Below are positions 1 through 9,120 of a stretch of 64,000 bases of DNA, piece after piece. This DNA comes from Pseudofrankia sp. DC12 (GTDB lineage Bacteria; Actinomycetota; Actinomycetes; Frankiales; Frankiaceae): assembly GCF_000966285.1 (NCBI RefSeq), contig NZ_KQ031391.1:3135208-3199207 (forward strand), given 5' to 3'. How positions within the stretch are numbered: position 1 is the stretch's first letter; each line of letters begins with the position of its first letter. The translations under genes and the position numbers were made by a program. The notes beneath the pieces are model-generated. The model made no database searches. It saw only the letters and a program-made list of their open reading frames with translations, and was not told where the DNA came from.

Positions 1-96
1 AGCGCAGGTAGTTACAGTCACACTGACTCCACGGTCGTTGCGTTGGGGTTACAGTCATCCGGACGTCCGGTACCGCCCCGAGGACTGGAACGGCCC

Positions 97-999
97 ATGC
101 CTTACGCCCCAACCGCCGATCCGGTGTCCGGCGCGCGCCTGCGCCCTGTCGTCGCCCGCACCAGGCCCGAGCTCGCGCGGCTGCTGGCCGAGCCGACCGG
201 CACCCGGGCCGTCGTGATGACCATGGGCGCGTTGCACGACGGCCACGCGGCCCTGATCCGCGAGGCCCGGCGCCGGGCCGACCAGGTAGTCGTCACGATC
301 TACGTCAACCCGCTGCAGTTCGGGCCGGCGGAAGACCTCGACCGCTACCCGCGCTCCTTCGACGCCGACCTCGAGGTGTGCGCCCGCGAGGGTGCGGACG
401 TCGTCTTCGCGCCGGTCGTCATCCACGACCCGCGGCCGCTGGTGACGCTGCACGCCGGGCCACTCGGCGAGATCCTCGAGGGCGCCAGCCGGCCGGGGCA
501 TTTCGACGGCATGCTGACGGTCGTCGCGACGCTGCTGCACCTGACCAGGCCGGACCTGGCCTTCTTCGGCCGCAAGGACGCCCAGCAGCTGGTCTGCATC
601 CGCCGGATGGTCGCCGACCTGGCCGTCCCGGTCACGGTGGTCGGGGTGCCGACGGTGCGCGAGCCGGACGGCCTGGCCTTGTCCAGCCGCAACGTCTACC
701 TGACCACGCCGCAGCGGGCGTCGGCGCTGGCACTGTCCCGGGCGCTGGCCGCCGGGGTCGCGGCGGCCGACGACGGCGCGGACGCGACGCTGACGGCGGC
801 CCGCGCCGTGCTGGCCGCGGAGCCCGGCGTGGAGGTCGACTACCTCACCCTCGCGAGCCCCGACAGCCTCGGCCCGGTCGGCCCGGCCGGCGGCCCGGCG
901 CTGCTGCTGGTGGCCGCGCGGGTCGGCTCCACTCGGCTGATAGACAACATCGAGCTCACCGTGGCGCCCGCCCCCGGGCCCGGAGCGGGGGAACAGTGA
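97..999 (+). CDS. panC: Pantothenate synthetase
   Basis: Condenses pantoate with beta-alanine using ATP, the last step of vitamin B5 synthesis in the cytosol. The 300-residue product has the family signatures in order: MGALHDGH (residues 43-50, ATP-binding HxGH), FGRKDAQQ (157-164) and LSSRN (195-199). I chose the ATG at 97 because the conserved N-terminus follows it; an in-frame TTG at 43 would add 18 unrelated residues. The stop overlaps the nadB GTG by four bases (GTGA), so translation is probably coupled. Placing panC before the NAD genes and coaX groups pantothenate, NAD and CoA synthesis in one operon. Length is normal for the family. Confidence 0.95.
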   Translation: MPYAPTADPVSGARLRPVVARTRPELARLLAEPTGTRAVVMTMGALHDGHAALIREARRRADQVVVTIYVNPLQFGPAEDLDRYPRSFDADLEVCAREGADVVFAPVVIHDPRPLVTLHAGPLGEILEGASRPGHFDGMLTVVATLLHLTRPDLAFFGRKDAQQLVCIRRMVADLAVPVTVVGVPTVREPDGLALSSRNVYLTTPQRASALALSRALAAGVAAADDGADATLTAARAVLAAEPGVEVDYLTLASPDSLGPVGPAGGPALLLVAARVGSTRLIDNIELTVAPAPGPGAGEQ

Positions 1000-2750
1000 C
1001 ATCGACACACCCGGACCCGGCCGCGTCGCCGGTCGGCCTGCCCCCGCTGCCCGTGCTCCCCGCCCGGCTCGGCGCGCCGCGCGCCGGCTGGACCAGGCAC
1101 GCCGACGTCGTCGTGATCGGCTCCGGCGTCGCCGGGCTCACCGCCGCGCAGCGGGTCCGCGCCCAGCTGCCGGCGAGCCGGGTGCTGCTGGTGACGAAGG
1201 CGCTGCTCGACATGGGCTCGACCCGCTGGGCGCAGGGCGGGATCGCCGCGGCGCTGGCCGCCGAGGACTCCCCCGACGACCACCTGCGCGACACCCTCGT
1301 CGCCGGCGTCGGGCTGTGCGACCCGGGGGCCGTGCGGGTGCTGGTGACGGAGGGCCCGGCGCGGGTCCGTGAGCTGGCCGCGCTCGGCGCCCGGTTCGAC
1401 CTCACCGCGGCCGGCGAGCTGTCGCTGACCCGGGAGGGCGGCCACCTGCGCGACCGGATCGTGCACGCGGGCGGCGACGCCACCGGCCTGGAGGTGGAGC
1501 GGGCGCTGATCGCCGCGCTGCTCGCCGACGACGGCATCGACGTGATCGAGCATGCCCTCGTGCTCGACCTGCTCGTCGACGCGGACGGGCAGACGGCCGG
1601 GTTGACCCTGCACGTGCTCGGCGAGGGCACCCGCGACGGCGTCGGCGCGGTCCTGGCGCGGGCCGTGATCCTCGCGACCGGCGGGATGGGCCAGATCTAC
1701 GCCTCGACGACGAACCCGTCGGTGTCGACCGGCGACGGCGTCGCGCTCGCGCTGCGCGCCGGAGCGGTCATCGCCGACCTGGAGTTCGTCCAGTTCCACC
1801 CGACCGCGCTGCGGATCCCGGGCGCGGCGTCGGCCGGCCAGCAGCCCCTGATCAGCGAGGCGATGCGCGGCGAGGGCGCCCTCCTGGTGGATGCGGCCGG
1901 CGAGCGGGTCATGTCGGGCGTTCATCCCCTGGAGGACCTGGCGCCCCGCGATGTGGTGGCCAAGCAGATGTCGCGGGTGATGGCGGCCCAGGGCGTCGAC
2001 CATCTCTATCTCGACGCCCGCCACCTCGGCGAGGAGACGATCCTGCGCCGCTTCCCGACGATCACCGCCCGGTGCCGGTCCCATGGGATCGACCCGGTCA
2101 CCCAGCCCATTCCGGTGGCGCCCGCCGCGCACTACGCCAGCGGCGGAGTTCGCACCGACACCCAGGGCCGGACCAGCGTCCCGGGCCTGTACGCCTGTGG
2201 CGAGGCCGCCTGCACCGGGGTGCACGGCGCGAACCGGCTGGCGTCGAACAGCCTGCTCGAAGGCCTGGTGTTCGCGGCCCGGATCGCCGAAGACCTGGCC
2301 GGCGGCCTGCCGTCGCCCGGAGCACCGGTCGAGGCCGTCGTCGACCGCGGCTCGGCGGGCCTGGCCGACCCGGCCGAGCGCGTCGAGCTGGCGCGGGTGA
2401 TGAGCGAGGGCGCCGGTGTCCTGCGCAGCGCCCCGAGCCTGCTCGCGACGGCGAAGGCGCTCGCCGACGTCGGCGACGTCCGGCTGACCGGGGCGACGGT
2501 CGCCGCCGGCCCGGAGGCCTGGGAGATGACGAACCTGCGGACGGTCGCGACCGCGCTGGTCGCCGCCGCCGCCGCGCGGACGGAGACCCGCGGCTCGCAC
2601 TGGCGCGAGGACTTCGCCGACGCCGACGACGCCTGGCGCGGCCACCTGCTGCTGCGGATGGATCCGGACGGCCTGCTCGACGTCACGTACGCCCCCGCCC
2701 CACCGGACGGGGTCACCGCCGGCGGCGCGGGCGAAGGGAAGGCACCGTGA
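996..2750 (+). CDS. nadB: L-aspartate oxidase
   Basis: FAD enzyme that oxidises L-aspartate to iminoaspartate, the first step of de novo NAD synthesis. The 584-residue protein has the dinucleotide-binding GSGVAGL near residues 42-48, then [20 protein letters not shown], the active-site region [19 protein letters not shown], and the C-terminal [16 protein letters not shown]. The GTG at 996 overlaps the panC stop, and the nadC GTG in turn overlaps the nadB stop, so the three genes are translationally coupled. About 35 extra residues precede the FAD domain. The quinolinate synthase gene nadA is not in the window. Confidence 0.95.
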   Translation: MTSTHPDPAASPVGLPPLPVLPARLGAPRAGWTRHADVVVIGSGVAGLTAAQRVRAQLPASRVLLVTKALLDMGSTRWAQGGIAAALAAEDSPDDHLRDTLVAGVGLCDPGAVRVLVTEGPARVRELAALGARFDLTAAGELSLTREGGHLRDRIVHAGGDATGLEVERALIAALLADDGIDVIEHALVLDLLVDADGQTAGLTLHVLGEGTRDGVGAVLARAVILATGGMGQIYASTTNPSVSTGDGVALALRAGAVIADLEFVQFHPTALRIPGAASAGQQPLISEAMRGEGALLVDAAGERVMSGVHPLEDLAPRDVVAKQMSRVMAAQGVDHLYLDARHLGEETILRRFPTITARCRSHGIDPVTQPIPVAPAAHYASGGVRTDTQGRTSVPGLYACGEAACTGVHGANRLASNSLLEGLVFAARIAEDLAGGLPSPGAPVEAVVDRGSAGLADPAERVELARVMSEGAGVLRSAPSLLATAKALADVGDVRLTGATVAAGPEAWEMTNLRTVATALVAAAAARTETRGSHWREDFADADDAWRGHLLLRMDPDGLLDVTYAPAPPDGVTAGGAGEGKAP

Positions 2751-3751
2751 GCCCCAGAATCAAGGCGACCCACGGGTTCGGGTTTTCGCCGGCGACCGAC
2801 CGCGCGACGCTCGCGCGGCGCCCCGGCTGGTCGGCCGCGACCGAGCGGGCTCTGCTGGCGGCCGGCCTCGACCCGTCGGCCGTCGCCGACGTGGTGGCCC
2901 GGGCGATCGCCGAGGACCTGCCCGCCGCGAGCGGGCTCGGGGTGGACGTCACGTCGGCCGCCACCGTGCCCGCCGGCCTGGTGGCCGTCGGGCGGATCGT
3001 CTCCCGGGCCCGCGGCGTGGTCGCCGGGCTCCCGGTGGCGGCCGCCGTGTTCGACGCCGTGGCCGGACCGGACGCCGAGGTGACCCTGACGGCCGCCGAC
3101 GGTGACCGGATCGGGCCCGGCACCGAGGTGCTGCGGGTCCGCGGCCCGGTGCGCGGCCTGCTGACCGCCGAGCGCACCGCGCTCAACCTGCTCTGCCACC
3201 TGTCCGGCGTCGCGACCGCCACCCGCGCCTGGGCCGACGCGATCGCCGGGACGGGCGCCGCCGTCCGGGACACCCGCAAGACCATGCCCGGGCTGCGCGC
3301 GCTGGAGAAGTACGCGGTGCGGGCCGGCGGTGGGGTCAACCACCGGATGTCGCTGGTGGACGCGGCGCTGGTGAAGGACAACCACGTGGTCGCCGCCGGC
3401 GGCGTGGCGGAGGCGTTCGCCGCCGTCCGCGCGGCGTTCCCCGGCCTGCCGGTCGAAGTCGAGTGCGACACCGTCGACCAGGTCCGCGAGGCCGTCGCTG
3501 CCGGCGCCGACCTGATCCTGCTGGACAACATGACCCCGGACGAGCTGCGCGCCGCGGTGGCGCTGGCCCGGGCCGCGTCCCCACGGGCCAAGAACGGGCC
3601 GGCCGGGGTGCTGCTGGAAGCCAGTGGTGGCCTCACGCTCGACGTCGCCGCCGAGGTCGCGGCCACCGGGGTCGACTACCTCGCTGTCGGCGGCATCACG
3701 CACTCGGTGACCGCGCTGGATCTCGGCCTCGACCTCACCCTGGACAAGTAG
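2747..3751 (+). CDS. nadC: Nicotinate-nucleotide pyrophosphorylase (carboxylating)
   Basis: Converts quinolinate and PRPP to nicotinate mononucleotide in NAD synthesis. The 334-residue product carries LNLLCHLSGVAT, the phosphoribosyl-site stretch RDTRKTMPGLRALEKYAV, GGGVNHRMSLVDAALVKDNH, VEVECDT and the C-terminal VGGITHS. The GTG start overlaps the nadB stop (GTGA) and follows a GAAGGGAAGG ribosome site. About 35 residues precede the usual N-terminus, making it somewhat longer than typical 280-300 residue members. It is the third gene of the panC-nadB-nadC-coaX block. Confidence 0.95.
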   Translation: MSPRIKATHGFGFSPATDRATLARRPGWSAATERALLAAGLDPSAVADVVARAIAEDLPAASGLGVDVTSAATVPAGLVAVGRIVSRARGVVAGLPVAAAVFDAVAGPDAEVTLTAADGDRIGPGTEVLRVRGPVRGLLTAERTALNLLCHLSGVATATRAWADAIAGTGAAVRDTRKTMPGLRALEKYAVRAGGGVNHRMSLVDAALVKDNHVVAAGGVAEAFAAVRAAFPGLPVEVECDTVDQVREAVAAGADLILLDNMTPDELRAAVALARAASPRAKNGPAGVLLEASGGLTLDVAAEVAATGVDYLAVGGITHSVTALDLGLDLTLDK

Positions 3752-3844
3752 AACAACCGTGAGCCTTCCCGTCTCGGCGCGGCGCCGAGGCCTGCCACCG
3801 TGGTCAGAGACACCCTGGTCCGAAAAGACGATGGAAACGACCTC

Positions 3845-4597
3845 ATGCTGCTGACGATCGACATCGGCAACACCAACACGGTCCTCGGCGTGTTCGAGGG
3901 CGAGACGCTCGCCGACTCCTGGCGGGTCCGCACCCAGGCCAACGCCACCTCCGACGAGCTGGCGTTCCTCTACCGCGGCCTGATCGGCGAGTACAAGATC
4001 GACGGAGTGGCGGTGTGCTCGACGGTCCCGGCGGCACTGCGCGAGATCCGCAGGATGGCCGGCCGGCTGTTCCGCCACGTCCCGGTGGTGGTCGTCGAGC
4101 CCGGCACCCGCACCGGCGTCCCGATCCTGATCGACAACCCGAAGGAAGCCGGCGCCGACCGGATCATGAACACGCTGGCGGCCCACCACCTGCACGGCGG
4201 CCCGACGATCGTCGTCGACTTCGGCACGTCGACGAACATCGACGTCGTCTCGGCGCGCGGGGAGTTCCTCGGGGGGGCGCTCGCGCCAGGGATCGAGATC
4301 GCACTGGACGCGCTCGCCTCCCGGGCGGCCCAGCTGCGCAAGGTCGAGCTGGTACCGCCGCGGTCGGTGATCGGCAAGGGGACGGTCGAGGCGCTGCAGT
4401 CCGGGATGATCTACGGCGTGGCCGGGCAGGTGGACGGGCTGGTGCGCCGCATCCGGGCCGAGCTCGGCACCGAGGCCACCACGGTCGCGACCGGCGGCCT
4501 CGCCCCGCTCGTCCTCAAGGAGAGCGAGACCCTCCAGGTGCACGAGCCGCACCTGACGCTGATCGGGCTACGGCTCGTCTTCGCCAAGAATGTGTGA
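3845..4597 (+). CDS. coaX: Type III pantothenate kinase
   Basis: Phosphorylates pantothenate, the first committed step of CoA synthesis. Family motifs are seen in order: DIGNTNT phosphate loop near the N-terminus, GADRIMN, DFGTSTNIDVVS and GGALAPGIEIALDAL. The 250 residues match the usual 250-260. I chose the ATG at 3845, which places DIGNTNT at the normal position; an in-frame GTG at 3800 would add 15 non-conserved residues. It sits 93 bases after nadC and is the last gene of the conserved left block. Everything from here to lysS appears to be accessory DNA. Confidence 0.94.
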   Translation: MLLTIDIGNTNTVLGVFEGETLADSWRVRTQANATSDELAFLYRGLIGEYKIDGVAVCSTVPAALREIRRMAGRLFRHVPVVVVEPGTRTGVPILIDNPKEAGADRIMNTLAAHHLHGGPTIVVDFGTSTNIDVVSARGEFLGGALAPGIEIALDALASRAAQLRKVELVPPRSVIGKGTVEALQSGMIYGVAGQVDGLVRRIRAELGTEATTVATGGLAPLVLKESETLQVHEPHLTLIGLRLVFAKNV

Positions 4598-4780
4598 CCG
4601 CGCGAGCCTCGCGCCGCTGGTGGCGGGGATCACAGACCAGGTAGCGGCATAGCCGTCCCGTGGGCAGTCCGGGCCAATCCGCAGCCCTCCAAATCCTCAC
4701 GACACGCAACGAATCGGCCGCGCACTCGCCATTGGAACGCGAGTTAACCGCATGAGTCCGCCCACGCAATGACGCGACGT

Positions 4781-4786
4781 TAGACT
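4781..4786 (+). promoter_or_regulatory. Candidate -10 element upstream of first sugar transferase
   Basis: TAGACT fits the actinobacterial TANNNT -10 pattern and lies about 90 bases before the ATG at 4877, in the 279-base gap after coaX. No convincing -35 was seen. Inference from pattern only. Confidence 0.3.
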
Positions 4787-4876
4787 CCGGGTCATCACCG
4801 TAATTGGCTGCATCACCCGGTGGACTCACCCCCCGGGCGCGACCAAGATCGGTTCGGCGATCCGGGGGGCTCACCG

Positions 4877-6892
4877 ATGGCAAATGCGATCGAGAACGCG
4901 GCAACCACGAGCACGAGCACGAGGAGCACAGAAGCAGGCGAGTCGAGTCAAGGCGGCCTCGGCTCGGGGCACGGCGCCCTGGCCGGCGCCGGGTCCACCG
5001 ATGGCGCGGGCTTGGGCACGATCACGAGATCTACGGTGCCGAGCAGCGGCGCGGCCGATGCCGCCGTCGACAGTTCCGCGGAGCCCAGCGCCATGGACGA
5101 GGAGAAGCTAGAGCTCGGCACGACCGGCACTGCCCACGCCAAGGTCGAGCCGCTCGTCGAGGTGCCACCACAGCGGCTGCCGCCAGGCGCCCCGCAACAG
5201 AGGGCTCAGCCGGCAACGGCGATCAGTGCGCGGGACAAGGCCCCGAAGGAGTCACCGCTGGTGACCCGCGCCGAAGACGCCGAGTCCGGGCCCATCGAGA
5301 TGGGCGCCGCTCCGGCTGACGCCACGATCCCAGCTCCGCGGCCGGAGCCGCACCCGAACCCCATGCCCGCGGCCTTCGGCCGTCGCCGCAAGGGCCGGCG
5401 GCCGGAGCAGCTGCTCGGTAGGCCGGTCCGCCAGCGCTACCGAGCGCAGCTCGCCTGGGAGGTCATCTACACCCGGCTGGTGGTCTCAGCCGACTTCTTC
5501 GCCGGCGCCCTGGCCGCGGCGCTGGCCTACCTGCTCCGGTTCAACCGGGTGCTCGTCGATCTCGGACTGGGCGCGGCGTCGGCGACCAGGTTCTACCTCC
5601 TCGTCAGCCTGATCTTCCCGTTCGCCTGGGTCGGGTCGATCGCGCTGAACCGGGCCTATGAGGACCGTTTCCTCGGCAACGGGTCGGAGGAGTTCCGCCG
5701 GGTCGTCAACTCGGCCGCGCGCCTCATCGCGCTGGTGGCGATCGCCTCGTACGCGACGAAGGCCGAGGTGGCCCGCGCCTACCTGCTGATCGTCTTCCCG
5801 GCCGCCACGATCCTCACGGTCACCGGCCGGGCGATGGCCCGGGTGCTGCTGCTGCGGATGCGTCGCGCGGGCCGCTGCCGGCACCGGGTGCTGGTCGTCG
5901 GCTCCGGCGAGGCGGCGGCCGCGTTGGTGCGCCTCGCCCACCGCGATCCCGGGGTCGGCTGGAACGTGGTCGGGATCTGCCTGGACCGGGCCCCCGGCCG
6001 GCACAGCCACAACCGGCTGGAACGGGCCGACTTCGAGCTGTTCGACCTGCCGATCGTCGGCACGTCGGAGCGGCTGGAGGAGGCGATCCGGATCACCGAC
6101 GCCACCACCGTCGCGATCAGCCCGCAGATGGACGGGGAGCGGCTGCGCCGCGCGCTCTGGACGCTGGAAGGCTCCAACGTCGACGTGCTGGTGTCGTCCA
6201 CGGTCACCGACGTGACCGGGCCGCGGATCCACCTGCGCCCGGTCGCCGGCCTGCCACTGCTGCACATTGAGGAGCCGGAGCTCCGGGGTGCCCGCCGGCT
6301 GATGAAGGCGGCGCTGGACCGGGGTGTCGCGACCTTCGCGCTCACGCTGCTGGCCCCGGCGCTCCTGACGCTCGCCCTGGCGGTCCGGCTGACCAGCCGC
6401 GGGCCTGCGATCTTCAAGCAGACCCGGGTCGGCCGGGACGGCCGGCCGTTCACCATGTTCAAGTTCCGCTCGATGTACACCGACGCCGAGGCGCGGCTGG
6501 CCTCGCTGGCCGACCGCAACGAACGCGCCGAGGGCCTGCTGTTCAAGATGAGAGACGACCCTCGGGTCACCGCCGTCGGGAAGTTCCTGCGCAAGTGGTC
6601 GCTCGACGAGCTGCCTCAGCTGATCAACGTTCTGATCGGCACGATGTCGCTGGTCGGCCCGCGGCCGCCACTGCCCCGTGAGGTCGCCCAGTACGAGGGG
6701 CACGTCCACCGCCGGCTGATGGTCAAGCCCGGGCTGACGGGGTTGTGGCAGGTCAGCGGCCGGTCCGACCTCGAGTGGGAAGAGGCCGTGCGCCTCGACC
6801 TGCGCTACGTCGAGAACTGGTCGCTCGCGATGGATCTCTCGATCCTGTGGCGCACCGTGTTCGCCGTCCTCAAGCGCGAAGGCGCGTACTAG
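4877..6892 (+). CDS. Polyprenyl-phosphate glycosylphosphotransferase (WbaP/CpsE type)
   Basis: Membrane enzyme that loads the first sugar-phosphate of a repeat unit onto undecaprenyl phosphate. The 671-residue product has a long low-complexity N-terminus (about 1-190), several hydrophobic helices (about 195-330), a nucleotide-binding-like middle domain beginning at LVVGSGEAA, and a C-terminal bacterial sugar transferase domain with KFRSMYTDAEARL (about 529), SLDELPQLINVL (about 575), SLVGPRPPLPRE and KPGLTGLWQVSGRSDL. I chose the ATG at 4877, which follows a GGGGGG tract; a GTG at 4820 is an alternative. It is a close paralog of the gene at 7145 and begins the exopolysaccharide locus. Sugar specificity cannot be read from sequence. 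Confidence 0.9.
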   Translation: MANAIENAATTSTSTRSTEAGESSQGGLGSGHGALAGAGSTDGAGLGTITRSTVPSSGAADAAVDSSAEPSAMDEEKLELGTTGTAHAKVEPLVEVPPQRLPPGAPQQRAQPATAISARDKAPKESPLVTRAEDAESGPIEMGAAPADATIPAPRPEPHPNPMPAAFGRRRKGRRPEQLLGRPVRQRYRAQLAWEVIYTRLVVSADFFAGALAAALAYLLRFNRVLVDLGLGAASATRFYLLVSLIFPFAWVGSIALNRAYEDRFLGNGSEEFRRVVNSAARLIALVAIASYATKAEVARAYLLIVFPAATILTVTGRAMARVLLLRMRRAGRCRHRVLVVGSGEAAAALVRLAHRDPGVGWNVVGICLDRAPGRHSHNRLERADFELFDLPIVGTSERLEEAIRITDATTVAISPQMDGERLRRALWTLEGSNVDVLVSSTVTDVTGPRIHLRPVAGLPLLHIEEPELRGARRLMKAALDRGVATFALTLLAPALLTLALAVRLTSRGPAIFKQTRVGRDGRPFTMFKFRSMYTDAEARLASLADRNERAEGLLFKMRDDPRVTAVGKFLRKWSLDELPQLINVLIGTMSLVGPRPPLPREVAQYEGHVHRRLMVKPGLTGLWQVSGRSDLEWEEAVRLDLRYVENWSLAMDLSILWRTVFAVLKREGAY

Positions 6893-7058
6893 CTGCCTGG
6901 TTACCGAGCGCGACGAACCTGGAAATTGCATCAGGGGTGGCCGCGGCGGTCCTGGCCGAATTGGTAGCTTTAGTCGCACGTCGTTCGGCGCACTACGGAC
7001 AGCCCGTGGCGGGCCGGTCGACCGCTGCCGGGGGGCTGCGTTGAGTGGAGGAGTGCGC

Positions 7059-7148
7059 ATGGCTATGCGGCCGCTATGGCTGGCCGCGGCCAGCCAGCCG
7101 AGTCGTCCAGAAGGGCGCGGCCGGAGGAGCCAGGGGCACAGCCAGTGA
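7059..7148 (+). CDS. Candidate 29-residue leader peptide
   Basis: A short ORF has a near-perfect ribosome site GGAGGAG (7047-7053) five bases before its ATG at 7059. It ends in a TGA that overlaps the downstream GTG at 7145 (GTGA). The peptide starts MAMRPLWLAAASQP and is basic toward its end. No other start of the sugar transferase has such a strong ribosome site, so this ORF may deliver ribosomes to it by coupling. It could also be chance. No homology is known to me. Confidence 0.45.
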   Translation: MAMRPLWLAAASQPSRPEGRGRRSQGHSQ

Positions 7149-8869
7149 GCAAGACCACCGCGGACGGAACCGTCGATGCCCCGGCCGACCTCATAGCAGC
7201 CGCCACTGAGACGGCCGAGGCGGTCGCGCCCGTCAAGGACACGGGCGGCCGGGACGACTCCGAGACCACCCTGCGGATGTCGATCAGGGCGTTCCGGGCA
7301 CGACTTGCCGGCCGCCCACCAGCACCGGCTCCGGCGCCGCCCGCGAACCCGCATGCGACCACCCGCAGCCGCGCCGAACGCGCGCTCCTGTCGACCACCC
7401 CGCACGAAGGCCCGCGTGAGCCGTACCGCGCCGAGGTCCGCTGGGAAGGCGACTACACCCGGACCGTCGTGTTCGCCGATCTCGCTGCCTGCCTCGCGGG
7501 AGCCGGCCTGGCATACCTGATCCGATTCGGTGGCCTCGTCCAGTTCGACCAGGCCCCCATCTCGATCAAGCCGTACCTCATCACCTCGCTGGTTCTGCCG
7601 GTCGGTTGGATCGCGGCGATGGCGCTGAACCGCGCGTACGAGGCGCGCTTCCTCGGTCTTGGCTCGGAGGAGTTCCGCCGGGTCGTCAATACGGCGGTGC
7701 GTCTCGTCGCGTTGGTCGCGGTCATCTCGTATGCGACCAAGGCTGAGGTCGCCCGCGGCTATCTGCTGGTCCTCTTTCCCACCGCGACGGCGCTGACCCT
7801 GGTCGGCCGTGGTGTCGCCCGGGCTCGGCTGCATCGCATGCGCCGCGCCGGCAAATGCCAGCACCGGGTGCTCGTCGTCGGCTCGGGTGAATCGGCGGCG
7901 TCCCTGGTCCGGATCGCGCAACGCGACCCCGGTGCCGGCTGGAACGTCATCGGCGTCTGCCTCGACCGGACGCCCGGCATGCACAGCTCCGACCGGCCCG
8001 ACCGCTCCGGCTTCGACCTCGCCGGCGTCCCGATCGTCGGGGCGTCCGACTCCCTCGATCACGTAATTCGCCGGACCAAGGCTACTGCCGTGGCGATCAG
8101 CCCGCAGATCGACGGGGACCAACTCCGCCGCGCGCTCTGGGCGCTCGAAGGCTCAAACGTCGAGGTACTGGTCTCATCCGCCATCACCGACGTGACAGGG
8201 CCACGGATACACCTGCGGCCGGTGGCTGGGCTACCGCTCCTGCACATCGAGGAGCCGGAGCTCACCGGCGCCCGCCGGCTCATGAAGGCCGGGCTCGACC
8301 GCGGGCTGGCACTCGCCGTCGTCCTGCTCGCCTCACCGGTCTTCCTCGCACTCGCCCTGGCAGTCCGGCTGACCAGCCGCGGGCCGGCCGTCTTCAAGCA
8401 GAAGCGGGTCGGGCAGGGCCGCCACGAATTCACCATGTACAAGTTCCGCTCGATGTACACCGACGCCGAGGCCCGGCTGGCCGAGCTCCAGGGCAGCAAC
8501 GAAGGCGCCGGGCTGCTGTTCAAGATGAAGGACGACCCCCGCGTCACGCCGGCCGGGCGCTTCCTGCGCAAGTGGTCGCTCGACGAGTTGCCCCAGCTCT
8601 TCAACGTGCTTAACGGAACGATGTCTCTCGTCGGGCCTCGGCCGCCGCTACCCCGCGAGGTCGCCGCCTACGAGAAGGACGTCCACCGCCGCCTCCTGGT
8701 CAAGCCAGGCCTCACCGGCCTCTGGCAGATCAGCGGCCGCTCGGACCTCGACTGGGACGAGGCGGTCCGGCTGGACCTCCGCTACGTGGAGAACTGGTCA
8801 CTGGCCATGGATCTGATCATTCTGTGGCGAACCCTGTTTGCAGTTCTCAGGCGCGAGGGTGCCTACTAG
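7145..8869 (+). CDS. Polyprenyl-phosphate glycosylphosphotransferase, second copy
   Basis: Paralog of the gene at 4877 with the same architecture: a shorter low-complexity N-terminus, a helical membrane region, LVVGSGESAASLV, and the C-terminal sugar transferase domain with KFRSMYTDAEARL, SLDELPQLFNVL (about 478), SLVGPRPPLPRE and the shared final residues LRREGAY. The start is uncertain. GTG 7145 (574 residues) overlaps the stop of a 29-codon ORF and has AGGGG eight bases upstream; ATG 7076 would add 23 residues. The two copies are nearly colinear over the last 450 residues, so this is a tandem duplication that may allow two different first sugars. The gene is the last on the plus strand before the convergent minus operon. 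Confidence 0.88.
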   Translation: MSKTTADGTVDAPADLIAAATETAEAVAPVKDTGGRDDSETTLRMSIRAFRARLAGRPPAPAPAPPANPHATTRSRAERALLSTTPHEGPREPYRAEVRWEGDYTRTVVFADLAACLAGAGLAYLIRFGGLVQFDQAPISIKPYLITSLVLPVGWIAAMALNRAYEARFLGLGSEEFRRVVNTAVRLVALVAVISYATKAEVARGYLLVLFPTATALTLVGRGVARARLHRMRRAGKCQHRVLVVGSGESAASLVRIAQRDPGAGWNVIGVCLDRTPGMHSSDRPDRSGFDLAGVPIVGASDSLDHVIRRTKATAVAISPQIDGDQLRRALWALEGSNVEVLVSSAITDVTGPRIHLRPVAGLPLLHIEEPELTGARRLMKAGLDRGLALAVVLLASPVFLALALAVRLTSRGPAVFKQKRVGQGRHEFTMYKFRSMYTDAEARLAELQGSNEGAGLLFKMKDDPRVTPAGRFLRKWSLDELPQLFNVLNGTMSLVGPRPPLPREVAAYEKDVHRRLLVKPGLTGLWQISGRSDLDWDEAVRLDLRYVENWSLAMDLIILWRTLFAVLRREGAY

Positions 8870-8875
8870 ATATTT

Positions 8876-8891
8876 TCCTTGGCTTCAAGGA
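8876..8891. terminator. Small hairpin between convergent genes
   Basis: TCCTTG and CAAGGA form a six-pair stem around a GCTT loop directly after the second sugar transferase. It is preceded by a T-run on the plus strand, which would be an A-run before the stem and not a classic terminator tail. The rest of the 251-base gap to the minus-strand stop at 9121 shows nothing else. Confidence 0.3.
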
Positions 8892-9120
8892 CATCTCGCC
8901 GTCCAGCTCAACGAAGACGCGAGAGCAGCTTCGGCCAAGCTCCCCAGAGTGTATCCATACTCGCCCCATCACTACTATACAAGATCGCCATTCAACGCCA
9001 GACTCCAATCGCGCTTTCCGCTCAGGCTGGCATCTTCGCAACGGTGAACCGGCACACTAATGTCATTCCGCATCCACGATACACCGTTCGTCAGAACTCG
9101 AAAGTACTCGGACATCGCCT

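Noticed and set aside
2132-4552. Long minus-strand open frame opposite nadB-nadC-coaX
   Set aside because: It is antisense to three well-recognised genes, rich in Arg, Gly, His and Gln and without motifs; typical of antisense frames in high-GC DNA.
5486-8122. 878-codon minus frame opposite the two sugar transferases
   Set aside because: Same compositional artefact; the plus strand carries clear family motifs.
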